Part shown: positions 1-7,580 of the stretch, in pieces | How the letters are laid out: each line of letters begins with the position of its first letter | How positions within the stretch are numbered: the stretch's first letter is position 1 | Source: Schleiferiaceae bacterium | GTDB taxonomy: Bacteria > Bacteroidota > Bacteroidia > Flavobacteriales > Schleiferiaceae | Assembly (NCBI GenBank): GCA_030829675.1 | Contig: JAURAE010000058.1 | Location: 1-7,962, forward strand | DNA length: 7,962 bases | Direction of reading: 5' to 3' | Notes under the pieces: generated by a model | The model's input: the letters and a program-made list of their open reading frames with translations, nothing else | Told to the model about the DNA's origin: nothing | Database searches by the model: none | Made by a program: the position numbers and the translations under genes

Positions 1-1
1 A

Positions 2-37
2 CTTCAAACCATTTTGGACGCTTTGAATGCCGTCTAG
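2..37 (+). CDS. possible 3' end of an upstream gene (partial, unidentified)
   Basis: Frame 2 reads LQTILDALNAV followed by a TAG stop at 35-37, which looks like the amphipathic C-terminal helix of a protein lying mostly left of the window. It would be co-directional with the transporter gene 66 nt downstream. The piece is too short to identify. Frame 1 is also open from base 1 to a TAA at 91-93 (ending LPLIATL), so that frame is an alternative. Nothing else is visible in 38-103: no clear Shine-Dalgarno sequence, no terminator and no convincing Bacteroidota -33/-7 promoter. Confidence 0.3.
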   Translation, partial: LQTILDALNAV

Positions 38-103
38 AGGCAACTTTGGGAAGAATTGATTACATTGACCTTCCCCTAATCGCCACACTCTAAAACGCAA
101 CAC

Positions 104-1399
104 ATGCTTGGTAAAGTAAAGCTCAGCTTTTCCCAGATTCTGAATATGAATGTGGGATTCTTTGGCATTCAATACAGCTTCGGGCTGCAACAAAGTGCCG
201 TCAACCCCATTTATGATTTCTTAGGCGCCAGTCCGGATGAAATTCCTTTATTAAATCTCGCTGGTCCCATGACCGGATTGCTCGTTCAGCCCATCATTGG
301 AGCGATGAGCGATCGTACTTGGAGTCCACGTTGGGGACGTCGCAAACCGTATTTCTTTGTGGGCGCGCTCATCTGTAGCATCGCACTGATTATATATCCG
401 TTCTCCAGCTCCCTATGGATGGCGGCCGGACTACTTTGGATTCTTGATGCCGGAAACAATACCGCCATGGAGCCGTATCGTGCCTTTATCGCTGATACGC
501 TTGTCGAAGAACAGCAGCCCCTGGGCTTTCAAATGCAGAGCTTCTTCACTGGGTTCGGGCAGACCTTGAGCAACCTCAGCCTGTTCATCTTCCCCATGAT
601 CTTTGTGGGCACCACAGGGAAATTGCCGACCTGGGTATTCGCCTCCTTCTTCCTGGGCGCAGTAGTCAGTATTGGGTCGATTTGGTGGAGCATGCGCGGT
701 GTAGAAGAAATCCCGCCGAGTGAGGAGGAACTAGCCAAGATGAAGGCCGATGATAGCGGGGTTCTAGGTCCGTTGAAAGAGATTTTTTCTGCCATTAGTG
801 AAATGCCGAAGGTCATGTGGCAATTGGCCTTGGTCTATGTATTTCAGTGGTATGCGCTGTTCTGTTATTGGCAAAACTCGTCCAAATCCATTGCACTTTC
901 TGTATGGAACGCCACCCCTTCCACCGACCCGGAAAATTACGAGCGCGCGGTCAGCTGGACCGGGCTGGTCAATGGCTGGTACAATATCGTCACCTTCTTG
1001 ACTGCCTTTATTCTCGTAGGATTCGCAAAAAAGCATGGTGCCAAAGCCGTGCACACTGGAGCCTTATTGCTCGCAGCAGCCGGATTCCTCGCCTTCCCAC
1101 ATATCGAAAACAAGAACCTCCTGTTCTTCGCCATCACCGGCTTTGGTATCGGTTGGGCCTCTATGATGGGCATTCCGTATTTGCTGGTGGTCAATAGTAT
1201 CCCAAAGGAGCGCTATGGCGTATATATGGGGGTCATCAACATGATGATTGTAGTTCCAATGATTATTCAAAACCTCAGCTTTGGGTACATCTTGAAGAAC
1301 TTCCTAGACAACGACCCAAGGCAGGCCATCACCTTTGCCGGTGTGTTATTGCTCTTGGCCGCTTTGTTCACCCTAAGAATCAAGCCCGCCGCGAAATAA
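104..1399 (+). CDS. SLC45/sucrose-transporter-like MFS (GPH family) sugar permease
   Basis: A 431-residue inner-membrane protein, the usual length for a 12-helix major facilitator. Seen: hydrophobic segments spread over the whole length, with a charged central loop at about 197-236 separating two six-helix halves. The loop after helix 2 has G-A-M-S-D-R (66-71) and W-G-R-R-K-P (77-82), matching the G-x-x-S-D-R...G-R-R-(R/K)-P signature of SLC45 and plant sucrose carriers. Residues 114-131 (LDAGNNTAMEPYRAFIAD) match the family's L-D-x-x-x-N-x-x-x-x-P-x-R-A-x-x-x-D motif. Near the end, Y-M-G-V-I-N (374-379) and V-V-P (383-385) match the G-x-x-N...(V/I)-(V/I)-P motif of late helices. Known for the family: proton-coupled uptake of sucrose, maltose or related sugars. 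The exact substrate here is inferred only. No glycoside hydrolase, regulator or SusC/D gene is visible to confirm a polysaccharide locus. The ATG at 104 is chosen because the amphipathic N-terminus and first helix follow directly; an A-rich stretch rather than a Shine-Dalgarno sequence precedes it, as is usual in Bacteroidota. Confidence 0.9.
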   Translation: MLGKVKLSFSQILNMNVGFFGIQYSFGLQQSAVNPIYDFLGASPDEIPLLNLAGPMTGLLVQPIIGAMSDRTWSPRWGRRKPYFFVGALICSIALIIYPFSSSLWMAAGLLWILDAGNNTAMEPYRAFIADTLVEEQQPLGFQMQSFFTGFGQTLSNLSLFIFPMIFVGTTGKLPTWVFASFFLGAVVSIGSIWWSMRGVEEIPPSEEELAKMKADDSGVLGPLKEIFSAISEMPKVMWQLALVYVFQWYALFCYWQNSSKSIALSVWNATPSTDPENYERAVSWTGLVNGWYNIVTFLTAFILVGFAKKHGAKAVHTGALLLAAAGFLAFPHIENKNLLFFAITGFGIGWASMMGIPYLLVVNSIPKERYGVYMGVINMMIVVPMIIQNLSFGYILKNFLDNDPRQAITFAGVLLLLAALFTLRIKPAAK

Positions 1400-1406
1400 G
1401 CATTTG

Positions 1407-1436
1407 AAAAAAGGCGCCCCGAGGGGCGCCTTTTTT
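1407..1436. terminator. bidirectional intrinsic terminator shared by convergent genes
   Basis: A perfect GGCGCCC stem (1413-1419 with 1424-1430) and a CGAG loop are flanked by six A on the left and six T on the right, so either strand gives a G+C-rich hairpin followed by a U tract. It begins 8 nt after the transporter stop. The stop codon of the minus-strand gene (1435-1437) overlaps the edge of the T run, so this one element should end both transcripts. Confidence 0.93.
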
Positions 1437-2886
1437 ATTCCTTCATCCACTTCATGGTTCGACCGTCGTCCAATCGCAGCAGGTACATCCCCGCCGCATA
1501 ATGTCGCACATCGAGCAGTGTAGAATTGGACCTTAAAAGCCCTATTTCTAATACTCTTCCCGAAACACTTAGCAACTGGTAGCCAATAGGTGAGGCAAAA
1601 TTATCCACCGTAATCTCTAAATCCTTGTGCGTAGGAATGGGGCGTAATGAAATCCCATAGTCGTATTCCGGAACCTCCATATAGAAATAGTAACAGGCCG
1701 AGGTATCGGAACAATAGCCGGGCTTCACAATAATCGCAGCATAAAATCCTGTATCAGGAGCCTGCAAAAACTCATTGCCCGGGTTCAGGGTATCTGCGCC
1801 CATCGTCGTATCCACAAAGGCGCCTGTATTACAGTTGAACCAGTAATAGGTGGCGCCTGTATCCAATCCAACGTAGAAACTTGCATCAATATAAGGTGCT
1901 ACCCAAATAGACCCTGTATCCACTGTGGGCAGGTACTCTACCCTTCCGGTCACCATAGAATCACATCCCAGTGCCGTCACACCGTTGTACACAACCGTAC
2001 CAGTATCGGTGCGCCATGCATCTAAATAGAATACGCTATCACCGTCACACAAGCCTGTGGATCCAATGGTGTTGTTTATAGTGTTATTTACGAGAACCTC
2101 TTGAGCGACTATAGAATCACAACCGGCCAGTGTCGATAACGAATCATACAACGTAATTGCAGTCGTTACCCAAGTTCCGAAAATTTGGATACTATCGCCT
2201 TGGCATATACTTAAAGAAGGTAAAGTATTAATAACAGGTGCCGTATACTGAACACTTTGCTGAACTATTGAATCACATCCTAGAGGTGTGGATAGCGAAT
2301 CGTAATATATGCCCGACTGGCTTATCCATTCCCCAAACACCTGAACACTATCTCCTGGACAAATATTCTGTGTCGCAAGAGTTGTGACGGGTAAATTGCA
2401 TTGATCCACCAAGTTAATGCTGGCAAATCCTCTGTTCGATCCTCCGTGGTTCCCGAAACTGGTTCCACCCTTAGCCCAAATAAGATTTATAGCCCCCCCG
2501 TTCGAAGAGAACGTATAATGATTACCGGAGGCACCCGCCCTAGCACGTTCTATATAAGCTGTCCTCACACCACCTGCAACCACTGCACTATACGCTACTG
2601 AAGCGCTGAGTACGTTTCCGCCTTGATGATTGCCCAGCTTACGCTCTTGTACAGTTCCGTTAGCATTGACCACCACCGTATAGGTATTAGTCATACTCGT
2701 GCCTCCAAAACCTACAGCATAATAACCACTTGAAGGACCACTGAATTCCATACTCACACTATCCATGTTGGTATTCAAGGTAATGTCCAAACTCATGGTA
2801 GTACCTAGCTGAGTAGACCCCTGATAAATCTGCCCATTCGAAGCAATTGCGCACAGCAATACCGCACTTAATATCCAATTCTTCAT
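1435..2886 (-). CDS. type IX-secreted protein: DOMON-like domain, three Cys repeats, Ig-like module, sorting domain
   Basis: 483 residues counted from the ATG at 2886. Seen in order: a signal peptide (MKN, hydrophobic core WILSAVLLCAIA, then SNGQ, cleavage near residue 18); a beta-rich domain at about 30-161 with Y-A-V-G-F-G-G-T-S-M (56-65) and L-I-W-A...G-N-H-G-G-S-N-R-G (135-153), the layout of a DOMON domain; three repeats at about 175-214, 227-266 and 279-318; an Ig-like module at about 319-404 with Y-Y-W-F-N-C and Y-C-S-D-T-S-A-C; and a C-terminal domain at about 410-483 with R-P-I-P-T, D-V...A-G-M-Y-L-L-R-L and a final K-W-M-K-E, like the type A sorting domain (TIGR04183). Known: such domains route proteins through the outer membrane by the PorSS machinery, where they are anchored or released. 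DOMON domains bind haem b or sugars. The ligand and role here are unknown. Start choice: 2886 gives the typical M-K-N signal peptide; ATG 2895 (+3 residues) and GTG 2904 (+6) are in frame, but GTG 2904 lies only 4 nt past the upstream operon terminator's T run. Confidence 0.85.
   Translation of the reverse strand: MKNWILSAVLLCAIASNGQIYQGSTQLGTTMSLDITLNTNMDSVSMEFSGPSSGYYAVGFGGTSMTNTYTVVVNANGTVQERKLGNHQGGNVLSASVAYSAVVAGGVRTAYIERARAGASGNHYTFSSNGGAINLIWAKGGTSFGNHGGSNRGFASINLVDQCNLPVTTLATQNICPGDSVQVFGEWISQSGIYYDSLSTPLGCDSIVQQSVQYTAPVINTLPSLSICQGDSIQIFGTWVTTAITLYDSLSTLAGCDSIVAQEVLVNNTINNTIGSTGLCDGDSVFYLDAWRTDTGTVVYNGVTALGCDSMVTGRVEYLPTVDTGSIWVAPYIDASFYVGLDTGATYYWFNCNTGAFVDTTMGADTLNPGNEFLQAPDTGFYAAIIVKPGYCSDTSACYYFYMEVPEYDYGISLRPIPTHKDLEITVDNFASPIGYQLLSVSGRVLEIGLLRSNSTLLDVRHYAAGMYLLRLDDGRTMKWMKE
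1933..2364 (-). repeat. three in-frame protein repeats, period 52 residues (156 bp)
   Basis: Three units at 2245-2364, 2089-2208 and 1933-2052 start at precisely 156-bp intervals. Each has C-x-G-D-S near its start, a Trp about ten residues later, and G-C-D-S-(I/M)-V 28 residues after the first Cys (Cys pairs 176/204, 228/256 and 280/308, counted from ATG 2886). The constant pairing suggests one disulfide per module in an exported protein. The units have diverged, the third most, so this is an old domain duplication rather than a recent DNA tandem repeat. The same module is common in Bacteroidota surface proteins. Confidence 0.85.
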
Positions 2887-2908
2887 CACTCTCATTATAG
2901 TCACAAAT

Positions 2909-2935
2909 AAAAAACCCTCGGCGAGGCCGAGGGTT
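2909..2935 (-). terminator. intrinsic terminator of the rpoB-rpoC-DUF3467 operon
   Basis: Read on the minus strand, AACCCTCGGC (2935-2926) pairs perfectly with GCCGAGGGTT (2922-2913) around a CTC loop and runs into a six-T tract (2914-2909). It starts 19 nt after the DUF3467 stop codon. On the plus strand the arm is followed by CATATTT rather than a T run, so it is mainly a minus-strand terminator. It lies only 22 nt upstream of the preferred ATG (2886) of the secreted-protein gene. Confidence 0.9.
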
Positions 2936-2954
2936 CATATTTCTATCGAAATTC

Positions 2955-3269
2955 TTAAGCTTGACCTGTAGGTCCGCCAAAATTCAAAGGAACTTGTGGA
3001 GGCTCGTGGGTCTGAACATTCCCAAAGTTCTGCTCGTATCTAGCCACATTCTCACCCAGCGCTTGAAGCAAACGCTTCGCATGCTCTGGAGTTAGAATCA
3101 CTCGCGACTGAACTTTCGCTTTAGGAACGCCCGGCATCATTTGAATAAAGTCCAACACAAACTCCGTAGGGCTGTGATTGATAGCGACCAAGTTGCTATA
3201 CACACCTTGTGCCATTTCTTCGCTCAACTCAATGTTGATTTGCTGTTGTTCGTTATTCTGTTCTGCCAT
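2955..3269 (-). CDS. DUF3467 family small protein, rpoC-linked
   Basis: A 104-residue soluble protein with no signal peptide or membrane segment. A Gln/Asn/Glu-rich start (1-12) precedes the conserved core at about 22-84: G-V-Y-S-N-L-V-A-I-N-H-S (22-33), E-F-V-L-D-F (36-41), P-G-V-P-K-A-K-V-Q-S-R-V (46-57), P-E-H-A-K-R-L-L (61-68) and Y-E-Q-N-F-G (78-83). These match the DUF3467 family (PF11950). A Pro/Gly-rich tail closes it. The function of the family is not established, to my knowledge. The ATG lies 7 nt after the rpoC stop and the operon terminator follows the gene, so it is almost certainly co-transcribed with rpoBC. That linkage suggests, but does not show, a role tied to RNA polymerase or to growth-rate-coupled expression. 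Only a weak AGG, too close to the ATG, lies upstream, so translational coupling to rpoC is plausible. Confidence 0.93.
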   Translation of the reverse strand: MAEQNNEQQQINIELSEEMAQGVYSNLVAINHSPTEFVLDFIQMMPGVPKAKVQSRVILTPEHAKRLLQALGENVARYEQNFGNVQTHEPPQVPLNFGGPTGQA

Positions 3270-3276
3270 TGCCTAA

Positions 3277-6200
3277 TTATTCTACGTCAGCAGCCATTGT
3301 CTCCTGCATCTTCTCGTACTCTTCTTGAGAACCTACCACTGTTGAGCGGTATTTCTTCAAACCTGTACCTGCAGGGATCAAGTGACCCACAATAACGTTT
3401 TCTTTCAAACCTTCTAGTGTATCCTCTTTAGCATTTACAGCTGCCTCATTCAACACCTTAGTCGTTTCTTGGAACGATGCTGCAGAGATGAATGATTTTG
3501 TCTGCAATGATGCACGAGTAATACCTTGAAGTACCGGTGAAGCCGTTGCTGGACGTGCATCACGCGCTTCAACCAACGCCTTATCCTCACGGATCAAGAT
3601 GCTGTTTTCATCACGTAAATCACGAGCAGTGATGATTTGCCCCTCTTTCAAGTTGCTACTATCACCAGCGTTCTCCACAACCTTCATTCCGAAGATTCTA
3701 TCGTTTTCTTCCATGAAGTCTATCGCATGCTCTAAGTTACCTTCCAAGAACAAGGTATCTCCCGGATCTTGAATTTGAACCTTACGCATCATCTGACGAA
3801 CAATCACTTCGAAGTGCTTATCGTTGATTTTCACCCCTTGCAAACGGTAAACTTCTTGGATTTCATTTACCAAATATGCTTGAACTGCTGTAGGGCCTTT
3901 AATATTCAAGATATCTGCTGGAGTGATCGAACCGTCTGAAAGTGGTGTACCTGCTTTCACGAAGTCATTCTCCTGAACTAGGATCTGCTTGCTCAAGTTG
4001 ATCAAGTACTTCTTCACCTCACCAGTACGGCTTTCGATGATGATTTCGCGGTTACCACGCTTGATCTTACCATAGCTCACGATACCGTCGATGGCAGCAA
4101 CAACTGCTGGGTTCGATGGATTACGTGCTTCGAACAATTCCGTTACACGTGGAAGACCACCGGTAATATCCCCTGCCTTCGCACTCTTACGAGCAATCTT
4201 AACAAGAATCTTACCAGCTGCAATCTCTTCACCTTCTTCTACCATCAAGTGAGCACCTACTGGCAATGTGTAGTGTTTCAACTCGTTACCATCAGTATCC
4301 ACTACTTGGATAGTAGGAATCAACTTACGGTTACGGTTTTCCGAAATTACTTTATCCTGGAAACCAGTTTGCTCATCAATCTCAACCTTGTAAGTAGTAC
4401 CCTGGATGATGTCTTTGTATGAAATCTTACCCGCAGACTCAGCAATGATTACAGCGTTATAAGGATCCCACTGAACGATTTCGTCGCCCTTCTTGAGCTT
4501 GGCACCGTCTTTTACTTTTAAAATACCACCGTAAGGAATGTTGTTGGTCATCACTGTACGACCAGTCTTCACATCGATCAAACGCATCTCACCAGTACGA
4601 CCAATGACGATGTTCTCACCGTTTTCGCCTTCTACTGTACGAACATCTTCTAATTCAACTTTACCGTCAAATTTCGCTAGGATCTTGTTCTCTTCCGATA
4701 CGTTACCTGCAGTACCCCCAACGTGGAAGGTACGTAGCGTCAACTGTGTACCAGGCTCACCGATCGACTGCGCAGCAATAACTCCTGCACTATCTCCCAT
4801 CTGTGCCATCTTATTCGTTGCCAAGTTAGTGCCGTAACATTTCGCACAAATACCTCGCTTGCTACCACATGTCAGTGGTGAACGAACTTCTACTACTTCA
4901 ATTGGAGAAGCATCAATTCGATTGGCAATGTCTTCAGTGATTAAATCACCTGCAGCAACATATACTTCATCCGTCAAAGGATCGATGATATCCTCTAAAC
5001 AAACGCGACCAATAATACGCTCAGCTAACGACTCAACGATTTCTTCACTCTTCTTCAATGCACTCACCTCAAGACCACGAAGCGTACCACAATCGTCCTC
5101 ATTTACGACAACATCTTGCGCTACATCATGCAGACGACGAGTCAAGTAACCCGCATCTGCCGTTTTCAATGCTGTATCGGCTAGACCTTTACGTGCACCG
5201 TGAGTAGAGATAAAGTACTCAAGAATGGATAGACCTTCCTTAAAGTTGGAGATAATAGGGTTCTCAATAATCTCACCACCCGAAGAACCTGATTTTTGAG
5301 GCTTGGCCATCAAACCACGCATACCAGAGAGCTGACGAATCTGCTCTTTAGAACCACGCGCTCCTGAATCAAGCATCATATAAATTGGGTTAAACCCTTG
5401 ACGGTCGTTGATCAAGGTATTCATCGCAGCTTGCGTCAAGCGAGCGTTGGTGTTGGTCCAAACGTCAATAACCTGGTTGTACCGTTCGTTATTGGTGATA
5501 AGCCCCATGTTGTACGATGCAAAGATGCCATCCACTTCTTCTGAAGCTTCTGCAATCAATGTTGCCTTCGCATCTGGAATACGGATATCGTTCAAAGAGA
5601 ACGATAGACCGCCACGGAATGCTCGTCCGTAACCCATAGACTTGATATCATCCAAGAACTTTGCTGTAGAAGGAACGTCTGTCTTCTTCAAGACATTCGC
5701 GATAATTCCACGCAATGCCTTTTTAGTCAATACCTCATTGATGAAAGGTACCTTAGCAGGAACAGCCTGGTTGAACAATACACGACCAACGGTAGTTTCG
5801 ATGAATTCCATTTTCATAGATCCATCTTCTTGCTCTACGCGACCTTTGATTTTGATCAAGGCGTGGAGATCTACTGCACCTTCATTCAAAGCGATTTCCA
5901 CCTCTTCTGGAGAATAGAATACCATGCCTTCACCACGAACTGGCATCTCAGCTGTATTCTTCATTGGCTTGGTCATGTAGTACAGACCCAAAACCATATC
6001 CTGAGAAGGAACCTGAATAGGAGAACCGTTTGCTGGGTTCAAAATGTTGTGTGACGCCAACATGAGGATTTGAGCTTCCAAAATAGCTGCTGGCCCCAAA
6101 GGCAAGTGAACCGCCATCTGGTCACCATCGAAATCCGCGTTAAATGCCGTACATGCTAGCGGGTGCAATTGGATTGCCTTACCCTCGATAAGCTTCGGCT

Positions 6201-7566
6201 GGAATGCTTGGATACCCAAACGGTGTAGCGTCGGTGCACGGTTCAATAGTACCGGATGACCTTTCATCACGTTTTCTAGGATGTCCCAAACTACTGGGTC
6301 ACGACGATCGATGATCTTCTTCCCTGACTTCACGGTCTTCACTATGCCACGCTCAATCAACTTACGTACGATGAACGGCTTGTAAAGCTCTGCCGCCATA
6401 TTCTTAGGAAGACCACATTCGTGTAGTTTCAATTCTGGACCAACGACGATTACCGAACGAGCCGAGTAATCCACACGCTTACCCAAAAGGTTTTGACGGA
6501 AACGACCTTGCTTACCTTTCAATGAATCTGAAAGTGATTTCAAAGGACGATTGCTTTCTGTCTTCACTGCAGACGACTTACGAGTGTTGTCGAAGAGACT
6601 GTCTACAGATTCTTGAAGCATACGCTTTTCATTTCTCAAGATCACCTCTGGTGCCTTGATTTCAAGAAGACGCTTCAAACGGTTGTTACGGATAATTACA
6701 CGACGATATAAATCGTTCAAATCTGAAGTCGCAAAACGACCACCGTCTAGCGGCACCAATGGACGTAATTCTGGCGGAATCACTGGAATCACACTCATCA
6801 CCATCCATTGTGGGTTATTCTCAATACGTGAATTTGCATCGCGCAAGCTCTCTACTACGGATAAACGCTTTAAAGCCTCTTGCTTACGCTGCTGAGAAGT
6901 TTCAGTATTGGCCTTGTGGCGCAATTCGTAGGATAGAGAATCTAGGTCCAATTGTCCCAAAAGCGCTTGTACTGCTTCCGCACCCATTTTCGCGATGAAC
7001 TTGTTAGGATCACTATCCTCCAAGTATTGATTTTCAATTGGTAGACGCTCCATTGCATCCAAATACTCGTCCTCAGTCAAGAACTGCATGTGCGTCAATG
7101 GATTACCCTCATTATCTACGGCATTACCGGCTTGAATAACCACATAACGCTCGTAGTAGATGATCATATCTAGCTTCTTCGACGGAAGCCCTAATAGATA
7201 ACCAATTTTGTTCGGCAACGAACGGAAGTACCAAATATGAACCACCGGAACCACCAAAGAGATGTGTCCCACACGGTCACGACGTACCTTCTTTTCAGTC
7301 ACCTCAACACCACATCGGTCACAAACAATACCCTTGTAACGGATACGCTTATACTTACCACAAGCACACTCGTAATCCTTTACAGGACCGAAAATACGCT
7401 CACAGAAGAGACCATCACGCTCTGGTTTGTGCGTACGGTAGTTGATTGTTTCTGGTTTCAAAACCTCTCCGTGACTACTCTCAAGGATGGTTTCTGGTGC
7501 ACTCAACGAGATAGTAATCTTGCTGAAAGCACTACTTGTGTTTTTATCGCTTTTTCTAAGAGCCAT
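3277..7566 (-). CDS. rpoC: DNA-directed RNA polymerase subunit beta'
   Basis: 1429 residues, complete (E. coli RpoC is 1407). It forms the polymerase clamp and most of the catalytic centre. Seen: zinc site 1 with Cys67, Cys69, Cys82 and Cys85; the lid/rudder/switch region around R-Q-N-L-L-G-K-R-V-D-Y-S-A-R-S-V (357-372); the absolutely conserved N-A-D-F-D-G-D-Q-M (476-484), whose Asp478, Asp480 and Asp482 hold the catalytic Mg2+; zinc site 2 with Cys826, Cys900, Cys907 and Cys910; the bridge helix with A-R-K-G-L-A-D-T-A-L-K-T-A (791-803); the trigger loop starting at S-I-G-E-P-G-T-Q-L-T-L-R-T-F-H-V-G-G (934-951); and an insertion of roughly 180 residues (about 954-1131) before D-I-T-G-G-L-P-R-V (1133-1141), at the place of the E. 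coli SI3 domain. All catalytic and zinc residues are intact. The ATG at 7566 gives the usual Bacteroidota N-terminus leading to F-S-K-I-T-I-S-L; no Shine-Dalgarno sequence is present. Confidence 0.99.
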   Translation of the reverse strand: MALRKSDKNTSSAFSKITISLSAPETILESSHGEVLKPETINYRTHKPERDGLFCERIFGPVKDYECACGKYKRIRYKGIVCDRCGVEVTEKKVRRDRVGHISLVVPVVHIWYFRSLPNKIGYLLGLPSKKLDMIIYYERYVVIQAGNAVDNEGNPLTHMQFLTEDEYLDAMERLPIENQYLEDSDPNKFIAKMGAEAVQALLGQLDLDSLSYELRHKANTETSQQRKQEALKRLSVVESLRDANSRIENNPQWMVMSVIPVIPPELRPLVPLDGGRFATSDLNDLYRRVIIRNNRLKRLLEIKAPEVILRNEKRMLQESVDSLFDNTRKSSAVKTESNRPLKSLSDSLKGKQGRFRQNLLGKRVDYSARSVIVVGPELKLHECGLPKNMAAELYKPFIVRKLIERGIVKTVKSGKKIIDRRDPVVWDILENVMKGHPVLLNRAPTLHRLGIQAFQPKLIEGKAIQLHPLACTAFNADFDGDQMAVHLPLGPAAILEAQILMLASHNILNPANGSPIQVPSQDMVLGLYYMTKPMKNTAEMPVRGEGMVFYSPEEVEIALNEGAVDLHALIKIKGRVEQEDGSMKMEFIETTVGRVLFNQAVPAKVPFINEVLTKKALRGIIANVLKKTDVPSTAKFLDDIKSMGYGRAFRGGLSFSLNDIRIPDAKATLIAEASEEVDGIFASYNMGLITNNERYNQVIDVWTNTNARLTQAAMNTLINDRQGFNPIYMMLDSGARGSKEQIRQLSGMRGLMAKPQKSGSSGGEIIENPIISNFKEGLSILEYFISTHGARKGLADTALKTADAGYLTRRLHDVAQDVVVNEDDCGTLRGLEVSALKKSEEIVESLAERIIGRVCLEDIIDPLTDEVYVAAGDLITEDIANRIDASPIEVVEVRSPLTCGSKRGICAKCYGTNLATNKMAQMGDSAGVIAAQSIGEPGTQLTLRTFHVGGTAGNVSEENKILAKFDGKVELEDVRTVEGENGENIVIGRTGEMRLIDVKTGRTVMTNNIPYGGILKVKDGAKLKKGDEIVQWDPYNAVIIAESAGKISYKDIIQGTTYKVEIDEQTGFQDKVISENRNRKLIPTIQVVDTDGNELKHYTLPVGAHLMVEEGEEIAAGKILVKIARKSAKAGDITGGLPRVTELFEARNPSNPAVVAAIDGIVSYGKIKRGNREIIIESRTGEVKKYLINLSKQILVQENDFVKAGTPLSDGSITPADILNIKGPTAVQAYLVNEIQEVYRLQGVKINDKHFEVIVRQMMRKVQIQDPGDTLFLEGNLEHAIDFMEENDRIFGMKVVENAGDSSNLKEGQIITARDLRDENSILIREDKALVEARDARPATASPVLQGITRASLQTKSFISAASFQETTKVLNEAAVNAKEDTLEGLKENVIVGHLIPAGTGLKKYRSTVVGSQEEYEKMQETMAADVE

Positions 7567-7580
7567 AATGCGATTGTATT

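Noticed and set aside
45..68. Possible Bacteroidota promoter before the transporter (TTTG at 45-48, TACATTGA at 61-68)
   Set aside because: The second element does not match TAnnTTTG well and the 12-nt spacing is too short for a -33/-7 pair.
817..1197. 126-residue + strand frame inside the transporter gene
   Set aside because: It is a +1 shadow of the SLC45-like permease, whose own frame is intact and carries family motifs on both sides of this region.
2902..2904. GTG as the start of the secreted-protein gene
   Set aside because: It lies only 4 nt past the terminator T run and would lengthen the n-region of the signal peptide; ATG 2886 or 2895 gives a more normal signal peptide.
2759..2980. 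73-residue minus-strand open frame bridging DUF3467 and the secreted protein
   Set aside because: It overlaps the 3' end of DUF3467, runs through the terminator hairpin and enters the signal-peptide region in another frame. The translation resembles no known family.
4538..5149. Open frames of up to 99 residues on the + strand opposite rpoC (4538-4837 and 4859-5149)
   Set aside because: They lie wholly antisense to a highly conserved essential gene, have low-complexity Ser/Thr-rich translations, no recognisable domain and no start signal. They are codon-bias shadows of rpoC.
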